The notes below the pieces were generated by a model. It did no database searches and was not told where the DNA came from. It worked only from the letters and a program-made list of their open reading frames with translations. A DNA stretch of 64,000 nucleotides. Source: Diadema setosum (lineage: Eukaryota > Echinodermata > Echinoidea > Diadematoida > Diadematidae). Of the stretch, positions 12,491 through 23,418 are shown piece by piece. The DNA lies in contig NC_092700.1 in NCBI RefSeq assembly GCF_964275005.1, positions 20,093,015 through 20,157,014 on the forward strand, in the 5' to 3' direction. How positions within the stretch are numbered: the stretch's first letter is position 1; each line of letters starts with the position of its first letter. A program made the position numbers and the translations under genes.

Positions 12491-12863
12491 CAGCTCATTC
12501 TTGGCTAGCGTAGGTTTCTGGTCGATGCTGTCAACGGGCTATCGGGCTAAAACTGTCATTCTGATTGATGTATTCTTTTGGTCACCCAGCTCATTCTTGA
12601 CTAGCCCATCGGTTCTGTTTGATGCTGTCAACAGGCTATCACAGGCTGTCATTCTGGTCGATGTATCGTCTTAGCCACACAGCTCATTCTCGACTAGCCC
12701 AGGGTTCTGGCTGATGCTGCAAATGGGCTATCCCGGGCTCTTATTCTGATCGATGAATTCTTGTGGCCGCCCAGCTCATTCTTGGCTAGTGTTAAGCCTA
12801 CCGGTTCTGGCCGATGTTGTCAACGGTCTGTCACGGGCTGTCTCTCTGATCAATGTAGAGTCT
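12491..12863 (+). repeat. Four-copy tandem repeat, period about 92-96 bp
   Basis: The word cagctcattc starts units at 12491, 12587, 12680 and 12772. Each unit continues through '(t)tggctagc', 'ggttctgg(t/c)(c/t)gatg(c/t)tg', 'tcaacgggcta' and '(t)ctgatcgatg'. The units have diverged by point changes and small indels. They contain no long frame on either strand. Confidence 0.88.
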
Positions 12864-13610
12864 ACCTTTTTCCCTAACCGCACCAGCGACCCAAACACGT
12901 ACGTACTGCTTCATCGTCCCGGCCAGAGTTACTTGTTCCCTGGTTTCTGTGCATGTTGGTGTGTCCACTTCCCTGATATATGAATTGAAAGATACAATAG
13001 ACCTACACCGCATTAATAAAACAATGTCATTGCTATAATTCGATAAACAGAACACGGCATTACACGGCGTGACTCCTCACTGAGAACAAGCCTGAAAACA
13101 TACTGAAGAGATTTTGACCTAACAGTTAGGCCTACTGGGCTGTAGACAGACCTCTATTGGCTCTAACGTTAACACTGACAGTTATACATAACTTATAAGC
13201 TTCTAACATTAGAACAAATTTCCTTATTGCATGTAGACGGTATAGACCTTACCCCGGGGCGCTCCTTGTACACAGTTATCTTTGCGTTCGGCGTTGGGGC
13301 TATGTTTCAGAGTTAGTAGACTCTATTTTTAATAGGCAAAGAAATATCTAAACGTTACATGCATACCTAGCTAAGTAACTTAGCCCGGCCCAGTCGCTGT
13401 AAAAACGTGACAGCCATGCTCCGGCCCTGCACGGCGTCTGTTCGGGCTAGCCCATGAGCCATTGCTATGCCAAATTTCTAATTGTAAAGTGTCTGTCAGC
13501 TCAGCCTATGTTATTGATAGATCTGGATCTACTGTACCTGGTAAACATTACAAAAGATAGCAGCTTCGATCAAATTAGATCTATCATTAAGATCTAGCTA
13601 ACCGTTAACC

Positions 13611-13692
13611 AGTTGAGGACGGTTTGATTTTGCTACAACACGCATTTTCCATAGTCACCTGCCCGAGTATGCTCGGGACTCGTCCTCAAACT
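13611..13692 (+). mobile_element. 82-bp MITE, copy 1 (GAGGACG termini)
   Basis: Begins AGTTGAGGACG and ends CGTCCTCAAACT. The interior carries 'gattttgctacaacacgcat' and 'cacctgcccgagtatgctcg', matched at 60414-60496 in the same sense and at 48317-48397 inverted. It is a very short non-coding inverted-repeat element. Confidence 0.8.
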
Positions 13693-13789
13693 GAGTGATG
13701 AATCTAACACGTAACATTCTAACTTGATTTTGTACCAACGTCGAACGAATGTCATCTAAAAATGAGATAAAACCACATTAAAACTAAAA

Positions 13790-14170
13790 ATCTTACCTCT
13801 TCTCCTGAATTGTGATGACTGCTGTGGCGAAAATGGAATTGACAGTGACACGTTTCCAGTCCACTTTGTCAAAAGTAATGTCTAACGTTACCGGGTGCCG
13901 TTCGTTATGATGGGCGTGATGTGTCTACACTATCTAGCCGCGCCGTCTGCCGTTGCGCTGCATGTATGGTATTGCATTGGCACTCTGCCGCTATGTGGTG
14001 GTAGGTTTGCATAGGCTAGCGCAGGCAGGCAGCACAGGGCTACACAGCCGCGGCGCGTGTCGCCGCGGTTACATACTAGTAGTCCTACACAGTGCAGTGC
14101 TAGTACTAGTATGTGTACGTTTACGCGTACGCATATCTGATCGAGCGCTAAAATTGGATGGTGGGAGCTG
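13790..14170 (-). other. GC-richer block with possible minus-strand exon edge
   Basis: Read on the minus strand there is a good donor-like context, GAGAAGAG followed by GTAAGATT, near 13791-13805. Another occurs at about 12422-12430 (TAG/GTAAGTTC). The block is richer in CpG than its surroundings. The open frames here (for example 13953-14303 on +) have no recognisable motif. It could be a non-coding 5' exon and promoter, or just a GC-rich part of the transposon it sits in. Confidence 0.2.
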
Positions 14171-15061
14171 TCAGTTGGCACGCAGCCAAGAGAAGTCATT
14201 AGTCTACGATAAAAACAATTATGTACTTTTTATTATCACAGCAGTAAAAACGCATAGAATATTTTTGTATCAATACCACAGTTTTGGTGATTCTTACATC
14301 TGACATTCGAATATACAGCAAGGGGAAAAATGAAAGTGGACCTAAAGATATTGTTTGACCTGCAGGAGTACCACAAATAACACTCGGGGACTGGGTCGCA
14401 TACTAGCAAATGGTGACGAACGGAACCATTTCGATTGGGAACCATTTATAGGTGCTCATCGGAACCATTTTGCGAGAACCATCTGACGAGAACCATTTTG
14501 GAGCCGACGAGAACCATTTGAGAACCTTTTTTTCTTAGAGTGTAGGTCATGAGAGGTCGTGATTGTAACGTCGCTTACGCATTTAAGTTTTCATTGCTCT
14601 CTTACCATTCATCCAGTTTCCACACACATACACGTACTCACTACCATCATGTACCATGCATTCGTCCAAAAGTCATAAGTCCTCCCATTGATGTATAGAT
14701 GTATTATACATCTTCTCGTCATGGCGGCCTTACTCCCACCATTATTTCTTCTCAAGATGATGATAGATGTGTCGCAATTACATATCTTCCGTCAAGCTAT
14801 CAAATACAATTTGTGTGTGTGTGTGTCAAAGAAAATTGAATAATAACTAATTGGTTTCCTGTCTTTGTCTTACTGGCGAGTATATACCAGAGAGATGGAA
14901 TTCATCTCGCATGCCCATGATAACGGTATAGAAAAGACGGTACTGACGGAAATAGACAATACGATAACGCAACAATTGTTTTATGAAACTCTCGCTGCCA
15001 TTATATAACAGTGCCAGCAGTGTGCGCGTTTGACAGCGTGTGATGGACCGATCCATATTTC

Positions 15062-15131
<70 letters not shown>
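15062..15131. repeat. (TTG)n trinucleotide repeat, about 23 units
   Basis: An uninterrupted TTG run, read as poly-Cys on + and poly-Thr on - in the artefactual open frames 15030-15287 and 14847-15158. Confidence 0.97.
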
Positions 15132-16082
15132 CAGGGCTTCAAGGCCATTATTCCACATGAAAGTCTAAGGGTTGATTTTCGAAACGTCAATTTGGATGTT
15201 GCGAACAGGACTAAAGGTAAGGGAAGCTTGCAACACATCTCCTTAAGAAACTGCAGAGCATTCATATTAATTGGAGTCGGTTTTTAGTGAAATACCCATT
15301 CATTGAAGATTATTGTGTAATCGGGACTGGAAATGTAACTAGTGACCTATAATATTAGGTGTATGATTATTTCATGAAGGAAGATACTTTGCGTGTGAAC
15401 GGCGGATCCATAAAAGGCGCGAAATGATGGAAGTGGGGAACAGAGAATAACATTACGATCAGCATGATCAATCACAATATAGCGATGCCACAGCAACTGT
15501 TTGGCTGAATACCATCTATCTGTGACATTTTCATACTTACATGCCCAATTGTAACTTTTGGTAACAGAAGTAGCTGCAAATAGCAACATTAGTCCATATT
15601 CTCAACTCTTCGCTCGTTAGCTACTTAACTTTTCCTGATGCTGTTTTCTGTTTTTTTTTTTTAACATTGTCGATATTTTCTATGTTATCGCTAACTCCGA
15701 CCTTTCATGAATACACCATATTTATATGGACAAATCTCCGAGCAGCTGCGGCGCCTCATACGTCTTGGGTTTTTTAGTTAAGTCACGTGACCTCCAAGAC
15801 CCGGGTATCGAGATAATGCATTTTGCATTTGCTATTCAATCATGCACACCGCCAAATGAATGCCGATGGTGTTGACAAAGGAAAAAAAAAATGGGAAAGC
15901 CATCACTCCATGTTTGTAAGACCACTAGAAATGTGGATGTGGATAAGCGAAAGGACCCAGAGTACCCATGCATGCAGTATATAATTACGTCGAAATGTCA
16001 TGGGAAGAATATGAGTGCATTTTGTTATTGTGTCGGAACAAAAAGAAATGGAGAGAGGATGAAAGTACTGGCATATGTGTAC

Positions 16083-16185
16083 GTATGTATGATGTATGTA
16101 GGCCCTATGTATGTATGTATGTATGTATGTATGTATGTATGTATGTATATGTATGTATGTGTGTATAATGTGTATGTGTATGTAT
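16083..16185. repeat. (GTAT)n tetranucleotide repeat
   Basis: GTAT units, perfect between about 16107 and 16147, degenerate at the edges. Confidence 0.95.
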
Positions 16186-16605
16186 GATACATGAAACGAA
16201 ACATAAATACATGTACATGTTTGTAACCAGTCATCATTTTATTCATTGAGCTATATGATTGTATATTTCCTGCTTTTTTCTCCGTTTCACGTACCTTTTA
16301 GTATCTTTGCAGAATGTGTATAGGCTACTGAAACATTAGCAAAGAAACAGCTAAAGGACATATTTTGGGGAATGTTCAGCGGTGAAAATTGATTACCTCA
16401 TCACAGTCCTTGGGCAAATGTCATTACTCTTGTTATGAGAGATATATTCAGAGTTATAGATTCAATGATATGAGTGTAAGGCTTGACAGCAAGCAAAAAC
16501 TAATATTTCTGCAGAATGTATATAGGCCTATCAGTGCCTATGTTTCGCGTAAGTCCTTATCCCTACTCAAACAAAGAAAATAAACACACACACGCACACG
16601 AACAC

Positions 16606-16965
16606 AAGCGGTGATTTGGCTCAGTCGGTTATAGCGCGTCTGCCTCCAGATCCAAAGGACACGGGTTCGATTCTCGAGTGTAACTGAGCAGTGCCGTGTG
16701 CTACCATACCATCCCCTCTACTAAAGTAAGAGGCAAAACAATCTGTCACTTGCATAGGACATGAAATGGAGGTTCCGTATGTGAGAGAGTCACAACGCAT
16801 GCACGTATTAAAAGACCCCGCTTCATTCATTCATTGCAAAGAGCAGGGTGTTAAACCAGGTGAGTAGTGGTCCCACCTCACAACAAACTGAACCCCATGG
16901 AAGACCAGCTATTGCAGCTGAATATGGGTTATCCAATCATCTTCTCAGATGGAAATAAAACAAAC
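16606..16965 (+). mobile_element. tRNA-derived SINE, about 360 bp
   Basis: Starts with a tRNA-like head having A box tggctcagtcgg (16617-16628) and B box ggttcgattct (16664-16674). An unrelated body follows with 'gtatgtgagagagtcacaac', 'aaaagaccccgcttcattca' and 'gaagaccagctattgcagct', then 'atggaaataaaacaaacaaa' and an A/CA-rich tail. Head, body and tail order is that of a Pol III-transcribed SINE. Head intactness suggests a fairly recent copy. I have not assigned it to a named family. Confidence 0.8.
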
Positions 16966-18468
16966 AAATGAACAAAACAAAACAAACGAACACACACACA
17001 CACACACACATAATCTTCACTCCAAAAAAAAAAAAAAAACACACAAAAAAACACAATTTGAATACAACTTTGTAGTCTTGGGGCCTATACACGCAAGTTT
17101 TCCCAAAGCTTATTTCGACTTTGCACGTCGTAATGCAACGATTAAGCTTTGACAATGTTTGAGTTTCCATTGCATATAGGATGGTGTAATCCGAATCAAG
17201 ACTGGAAGCGAACAAATTCCCCTCAACACCTTTCCTCGCTTTCGCCTCTTACGCATCCATCTATTATAGTAGGACCCCCTGTAGTGCGCAGCGAAGCATG
17301 GACATGGCGGTAATATAGTTCAGGGTTATATGGAGCGAAAGTCAACATCGTAATACTATTATCATTACGTGGACATCTTCGAGAATACGGCCAGGCGCAC
17401 ATTGAGGGTCAGGACAAAGTAGAGGAGGATAAAACCAGGAAACGATGCCCACACGTTGGTCAACATCATATAGTGCGTTTGCAGCCCCACTCCCCTCCCC
17501 CCCCCCCTCCACCACCCCAGTCTAATGGTAGTAGCCTTTCAAGCTGTCTCAACCAATCAAATCACATGGAAATCAGACGGCCAGCCAACCAAAAGATTTC
17601 TGTAATCCTCAACCATGCTCTGAGAGGCAAAGGAAAAGAACGGCTAATCAAAATCAAGTTGCATGCACACTGCTAGCAGACAAAACAAATTAAGGGATTA
17701 ACTTTAAACATGATCCGTTATAATGGATGGACCGGTACATCTTAACTTTAGATACAATAGATCAACTACAAACAGTAAATAACATAAACTATTGATGTTT
17801 AAAGCACAAGATTTACTTGTTTTTCGCAATATCTAAAGTATCTATTAATCGTAACTCAAAGGAACATGCTACTCGATCTTTGAGGTTTGGGAATATCGAT
17901 CACACAGTGTCATCTCGATGGATTACAAGTGTGATGAGATTGGATTGCAGTGCCCGATGGTTGATGAACAATCGCTATCGAGGACTCGCATGCATGCATA
18001 AAACTTTAACTGCACTATAAACAATAAATGATATTGAACTCAAATCTTAGGTCGGCATAATGGGATGTTGTGTTATGATGGCAGAGCACGGGTCAATATT
18101 ATCGTACAGGCAGCCGAACGCAATAATGCCATTTTAGAGCGCTGCGCCGTCGGCGATGCGTAACAAAGCTCATGCAGGCTTTCCAATTAGGCAATGGGCC
18201 GTCAAGCTCGATTTTGTATACTAGCTTGAGAATTATGGATGTGCATTATGTTATGTGGTATGTATAGCATGCATTGAGACAGCGGAAATATGGATTGAGA
18301 GATCCTATGATTATATGTTATAAGTTTACATTGAAAAAGACAACAATAGGAAAGTAGGAAGCGTCAGCAAAGATGCGATCTCCCCCCTCTCTCTTTCTTC
18401 TCCTTGTATATAATATCTACATACACACACACTTTATTATTTTTAATAGTTATATATGCGGGGTGTAT
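16966..18468. other. No gene recognised
   Basis: Begins with an A-rich/CA simple tail (16985-17055) belonging to the SINE. A C run with CCTCC lies at 17489-17515. The remainder is non-coding with no element ends found. Confidence 0.5.
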
Positions 18469-18499
18469 GTATGTATGTGCACACACACACACACACACA

Positions 18500-18570
<71 letters not shown>
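18469..18570. repeat. (CA)n followed by (TA)n compound microsatellite
   Basis: CA dinucleotides with one GCGC interruption, then TA dinucleotides. It yields the Thr/His and Tyr/Ile frames. Confidence 0.95.
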
Positions 18571-18573
<3 letters not shown>

Positions 18574-19136
18574 TGTATATTTGATACATATATTATTTCT
18601 TTCACAGAGGCTGTTCCTGACTAACATAGAGAGTGCCTATAAAAGGTTACCCGTCATACTGAAAGCAATCCGTATTAAGAAAACTGGTCTGATCTTGAAT
18701 AAAAGTTATGGGGATTTGTCGTTTCATCTCGGAGGCAATATATAGGTACGAACTTGTTAATTGGATATGGATAGACCTATCCATACATTTGAATACATTA
18801 GTTAACTGGATAATTGCCTCATTAGCTTCTTGTCACGACGTAATTACAGTAATCAGCATTCACGAAGAAAGGGGCCAACATGTTAAGTTCGTGCGGATGA
18901 CGTGTGCGCAATAAGCAATAACCAATGTATAGTGTATACAGTTACTGTACATGTAAGTGTGTGCCCGTGAGAATGATGATGGTGTGTGTGTTGGTGCGTG
19001 TTTGCGTGTGTATTTTATGAGTGCATCTGTACCATGATTATTTGTCTGTTTCGCATGTGTGTCTCTTAAAAGTCATTTTCTTTTTCTTCAAACCTTTTTG
19101 CATCGACGCCTATCCCGAGCATACCACATGTATGTA

Positions 19137-19200
19137 TGACTGAATGATTGAATGACTGACTGACTGAATGAATGAATGAATGAATGAATGAATGAATGTA
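19137..19200. repeat. (GAAT)n tetranucleotide repeat
   Basis: TGAATGAT and TGAC variants grade into perfect GAAT units. Confidence 0.93.
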
Positions 19201-19885
19201 ATACACATACATGTACTGAAACCCCATCATAGATCTGATGAGAACATAATGCCGCTCTGCACACATTAACATAGAATAAAGTCACGATTTTCAGCGAAGT
19301 TATTAACGAAAACATACGTAACTTGAGGGAACTGCTCCACTCCCGTCAGATATCCAAGCGTTAGGCAGGCTCCTGAATACCCCTCGGAGTGTAGAGCTAA
19401 CTGATTTTAATGGCATCCATGAAGATGATATTAGTCGGTCAAGTCCTTGCAATATCCGCTGTAATGTGAAATCAACAGAGCATTTCATGGATGCATGTTT
19501 ATGGCGTAACGGCTATCTAAATTATCATCTGGCATACAATCATGATGACATTTACCAAAGTCAATTGGCCACTAACATTAATGTTGTATTGACTGAGCAT
19601 TAATATTCATGAGTTCTTCCGAGAATTTAGCATGTAACCGTGATTTTACCTCGTTGCGTATTATATTATAGCAGAATGTCGAACGTCGATTGCGGGGTGT
19701 TGTTTGTGCCGGTTCAACTTCACATGGCATGGGTGCTGACGTCACGCAATGTGTCATGATTGATTCCTGGAAGTGACCTTTAAGTGGAACAGTGGGGTCA
19801 ATGCGATGCTCGGTGTGAGATCATCCACTTCAGTGGCCAGGACTAGAGATAATTGGATGGTCACGGATTTAGATCACACCCATTA
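19201..19885. other. No gene recognised
   Basis: Non-coding DNA between two satellite tracts. I could not recognise any terminus or conserved frame. Confidence 0.5.
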
Positions 19886-20111
19886 TGACTCTCCCTCTCT
19901 CCTTTCTCCTCCTCTTCTCTCCCTCTCCATCTATCTCTCACTTTCTCTCTCTATCCCTCTCTCTCTATCTGTCTCTTTTTTTTCTCTCTCTCTCCCTATC
20001 TCGTTTCCTCCTGCCGTAATCAAAATGCATTACTTCTGTCTCTCTCGTATTTCCCTTTCTCTTTTTTCTCCCTCTCTCCCCTTCCCTCATCCCCGTTTCT
20101 CTATCTATCTA

Positions 20112-20172
<61 letters not shown>

Positions 20173-20210
20173 ATCTATCTATCTATCTATCTATCTATCT
20201 ACTTATCTAC

Positions 20211-20245
<35 letters not shown>

Positions 20246-20305
20246 CTTATCTATATATCTATCTCGTATTTCTCTAACTCTCTTCACTCTCCCTCTCCCG
20301 ACTCC

Positions 20306-20367
<62 letters not shown>

Positions 20368-20824
20368 ATTCATCTATCTACACGAGGTCTATCTATCTTT
20401 CTATATATCTATCTACACGTGATCTATATAATCTCTCCGTCTGCTATTATAGTATCTCTTCTCTCTCAATCTCTCTCTCTCCTCACTCATTCCCACCTGC
20501 ATGTCGTAGTCTAGATGCATATATTTCTTTCCCTCTCCTTCTCTCTCTCTCCCTCCTCTCCCTTCCTCCAATCCGCTTCTCGCTCTCTCTCTCTATATTT
20601 ATCTTTTTTCTCTCTTATTTACTCCTTATTGCCTTGACACCTGCCTATCCTCCTCATCTTGTTATTCTTGCTATCTTGTTTAGATGTGAACACCGGTCAA
20701 TGCTTCCATTTTCTCTTTCTATGCCTTTCTTCATATCTTTCTTCTGGAATGTTTTCTCTCATGATTTCTTTCTTGATTTCGGATATTTTCATTTTTGTCT
20801 CTTCATCTTCATCTCCCCTTATTT

Positions 20825-20868
<44 letters not shown>

Positions 20869-21448
20869 TACTCTTATAATATTGCTCTGACATCTCCACA
20901 TCATCGGCACCTCACCTTGTTTAGATACGAACACATTTCAAATTTCCTCTTTTCTGTTTCTCAACCTTTTTTTTTTCATAATCTTACTTCATGATTTTGT
21001 TGTTTCTGGTAATCGTTTTCTTGCTTTATTGAATTTTTGACATTATTTTTTGTCTCGACTCCCCCCCCCCCCCCCCGCATCTACACCTCCCTCTCTCTCT
21101 CTCTCTCTACCCTTTCTCTCTCTGCCCGTGTTATGTATCTATCTTTCTCTGTATGTCCTTTCGTTATATTTTGCATACTTCTTGTATTCCTGTTTCCCAT
21201 TTCTCCCATTGTGTTTTTCACTTTAATGTACTTATTCCCCACCTCATAAACTTCCTTCATGTTTTATGTTTTTCTAGCGGCAATATCTTTCTTTTTTCAT
21301 TCTTCTGTCTCTCTTTGTCACTCTTCTGTTCTTCAATATTATATCCTTTCTTTTTTCTCTCTTTCTCTCTCATAATATCTATCTCTTTCCTATCAGCGCG
21401 TTTATTTCGTTACCTTTTTATCCTTCCTATGAGTATATTAATTGTCTA
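19886..21448. repeat. 1.5 kb pyrimidine-rich satellite block with nested CTAT arrays
   Basis: The + strand is almost entirely C/T. CTAT arrays occupy about 20101-20265 and 20305-20370, and CT arrays 20461-20490 and 20828-20862. Longer words recur: 'cttgtttagatgtgaacac' near 20677 and 'cttgtttagatacgaacac' near 20917, and 'cctgccgtaatcaaaatgca' near 20010 against 'cctgcatgtcgtagtctaga' near 20496. This indicates a diverged higher-order minisatellite rather than random CT drift. The 368-codon frame at 19773-20879 is Ser/Leu/Tyr low complexity and is not a gene. Confidence 0.85.
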
Positions 21449-22340
21449 GGCATCACGCCTTGCAAGTAATGAAAGTTCAGTATATATGATACAACGAGCT
21501 CTCTCCTCTATACATCTAAAATCCCAAATTTTCTCCCTGTGTTTACCGACTCATTGCATTTTGTGGCGACAAATTTGCCATTAGCATGTGTCATAGTAGG
21601 CGGCTCTTTTTTTTTTTCTTTCTTTTTTTGGTCATACAGTCTCAAGGAGTCTTATAAGGAGCAAATAGCTGTGATCGTCAATGATCACGGTGATTATTCA
21701 TGTTGCTAGGCGGGGTCTTACCAGGATGCGTGCCGAAATCGTGCTAAGTATACGGCTCGTATCATACATCACAAGATTCTCTTGCATCACGACTAATGTG
21801 TCATCATTAATTGGTATTGCTGGTTGTCTGGAATACGTGGCGGCGTGAAAGAGGGAATGAAGGGAAATGTAGAACGAGAGGGGAGGAGGGGGGGGGGAGA
21901 GGCAGAGAAAAAAAATAAGACAGCAGGGTTCGAACCGCAGCAGACAATTATTAGACCGAATCACGTGCAAATTTGGCCTTCACGAACTGGATATCAGTCC
22001 AGCTGGCATACAATATCCTACCAACATGGATTTTTCCCCTTTCCATCTTGTTTTCTAACAATCTCCATTTCTTGATTTATAAACTTAACGTGGACCGCTG
22101 AAAGAGCAATGGGTGATTTTTTTTTTTTTTGTATTATTATTCACATAACATCTGATGTATGCTTTAGGTTGTCTTCCTATTGTTATCTGAATGTATTTTG
22201 TTACTCATTATGTAAACGAGCATATTTCAGTTTGGATGCCAGTCACAAATTTGTCTTTTTAATTTGTCAATTTTCTCAACTTATCAACTAGCACATCATT
22301 GTTGTATTTTGATTCACTTATGACGGATAAGCATTGAAAT
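21449..22340. other. No gene recognised
   Basis: Non-coding stretch with T runs and a G/A-rich patch at 21870-21905. A B-box-like word on the minus strand near 21925 is not backed by an A box. Confidence 0.5.
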
Positions 22341-22373
22341 GTTCTTTCCTTCATTTATATTATTCGCTCACAG

Positions 22374-22548
22374 GAAAGCCTAATGCAGAAATGGCGGCGA
22401 TCTCTTGAAGGACGTTGACACCTCACAACAACCAACTCGCATGGGCCGACGCTGTCAGCTGCTCCTGTAAATCGCACACACCGATGCTCCTTGAGAACTT
22501 TGCATTGATGATCTGGGCAGTGCAAAGCTTCTGGGCGACCTAGAAACA
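22374..22548 (+). other. Probable 5' untranslated part of the coiled-coil gene's last or only coding exon
   Basis: A pyrimidine-rich stretch ending ctcacag at 22373 (ttctttccttcatttatatt upstream) is a fair 3' splice acceptor. The sequence from 22374 becomes GC-richer and leads into the coding frame at 22549. A small upstream non-coding exon may therefore exist to the left. No TATA or initiator could be assigned. Confidence 0.4.
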
Positions 22549-23418
22549 ATGAGAATCAGACATTTCATGGATAACAAGCACAGTAGCCGAGAAGAGTGCA
22601 TTCTCCGGGGAGGGGGAGGGTGCGAGCGCATTGATGGATTAGATATGTCACATTCCGCGCAGACGACAGAACCTAGTTTCGCGCGGGAAAATCACTGCGG
22701 AACGGACGGCACCGACATGTCGCGTGAGGTTAACGCTAACGCAGTTCTGTCCACTGCTGACGTCGAAGAACCCACGCAACGATACGCCGACAGTTTCGCG
22801 GAACACCTTCCCGCAGAGACAAGCGACAAAGCCGCCAAAGGGAGAGGAACAACCGCCGTCAGCGGGGGAAGCGGTAGTGTTTTAACAAACGATGCCGAAA
22901 TATCGTTTCACAGATTGGCTAAAATCGACGAGAATGACTCAGCTGGAGTCGTGTCCGACTCCGAGCCTTCGGGCAATGAGAAGGAGGACGTTTTGATGGC
23001 GGCCTGCAGTAGTAGTTGCAGCAGCATCAGTGACTGTGGCGCCGCTACCACCAGCGTCCTCTACACGGCTGGAAGTCGGCGAACTCTCAGCCAAATTCGA
23101 GAGAGTCTCGAGCAGAAGGTGAAGCGACTGCGCGCGGAGAAGGAGGCCGTGGACGAGAAGATACGACTGGCGCAAGAAGAGGAAGAGATTCGCGCGCGCG
23201 AACGTGTAAAAGTGCGCGGGAAAGTGATCATGCAGCGGAAGGACCGTCTGAAGAAGCTGGTGAACGACCTGAAATCGCAGCTGGACCAGCAGAGCCAAAG
23301 ACTCCAGTGCGCGTACAGCACGCTCTTGCTCCTACAGCGGACTATCTTCAGGAGCAGAAGTTTCTGCAAGAGTCGGAGGATAAAAAACAGACCAGCAATT
23401 GCAGAGGCGCCATTTTGA
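22549..23418 (+). CDS. Unrecognised 289-aa protein with C-terminal coiled coil
   Basis: I do not recognise this protein. The frame of 289 codons is markedly richer in CpG and G+C than its surroundings and has normal amino acid composition, unlike neighbouring low-complexity frames. Residues 1-175 are polar and Ser/Thr/Gly/acidic, probably disordered, with a Ser/Cys cluster (about 150-165). Residues 178-260 form a highly charged heptad-like helix (KVKRLRAEKEAVDEKIRLAQ, then EEEEIRARERVKVRGKV, then RLKKLVNDLKSQLDQQ), typical of a coiled coil. A Leu-rich patch (STLLLLQR) and a basic tail (RSRSFCKSRRIKNR) end it. There is no signal peptide or membrane segment. The ATG at 22549 is the first in frame; the ATG at 22567 is an alternative start. 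The stop is TGA. A dimerising or scaffold role is only a guess. No neighbouring gene gives context. Confidence 0.65.
   Translation: MRIRHFMDNKHSSREECILRGGGGCERIDGLDMSHSAQTTEPSFARENHCGTDGTDMSREVNANAVLSTADVEEPTQRYADSFAEHLPAETSDKAAKGRGTTAVSGGSGSVLTNDAEISFHRLAKIDENDSAGVVSDSEPSGNEKEDVLMAACSSSCSSISDCGAATTSVLYTAGSRRTLSQIRESLEQKVKRLRAEKEAVDEKIRLAQEEEEIRARERVKVRGKVIMQRKDRLKKLVNDLKSQLDQQSQRLQCAYSTLLLLQRTIFRSRSFCKSRRIKNRPAIAEAPF

Larger units (their letters stand above)
9756..14545. mobile_element. 4.8 kb composite element bounded by identical 25-bp terminal inverted repeats
   Basis: The left end reads CTACACTCTAAG, then seven A and GGTTCT. The right end (14521-14545) is the exact inverse of those 25 bases. 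A palindromic TA lies next to each CACTCTAAG terminus and could be a TA target duplication. A third, one-base-different end of the same family lies inside at about 10156-10180, so the left 425 bp is itself a complete palindromic copy. The interior holds a second MITE (11463-11722), a tandem array (12491-12863), a third small MITE (13611-13692) and a GC-richer block. No transposase frame is visible. Either this is one large non-autonomous element, or two adjacent members of the same family whose outer ends happen to match. Confidence 0.6.
14546..16600. other. Microsatellite-bearing intergenic DNA
   Basis: Apart from the TTG tract (15062-15131) and GTAT tract (16083-16185) I see no gene, RNA or element terminus. 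Open frames on both strands are driven by the repeats. Confidence 0.55.

Noticed and set aside
14847..15287. Poly-Thr and poly-Cys frames
   Set aside because: TTG repeat translation.
16083..16185. CRISPR-like regular repeat
   Set aside because: A simple GTAT tetranucleotide array with no spacers; the genome is eukaryotic.
19773..20879. 368-codon open frame on +
   Set aside because: Composed of Ser/Leu/Tyr/Ile from CT and CTAT simple repeats; no domain or start context. A repeat artefact.
21915..22005. Possible minus-strand tRNA (B-box-like ggttcgaaccc)
   Set aside because: No acceptable A box or cloverleaf could be drawn, so a chance match or very decayed SINE.
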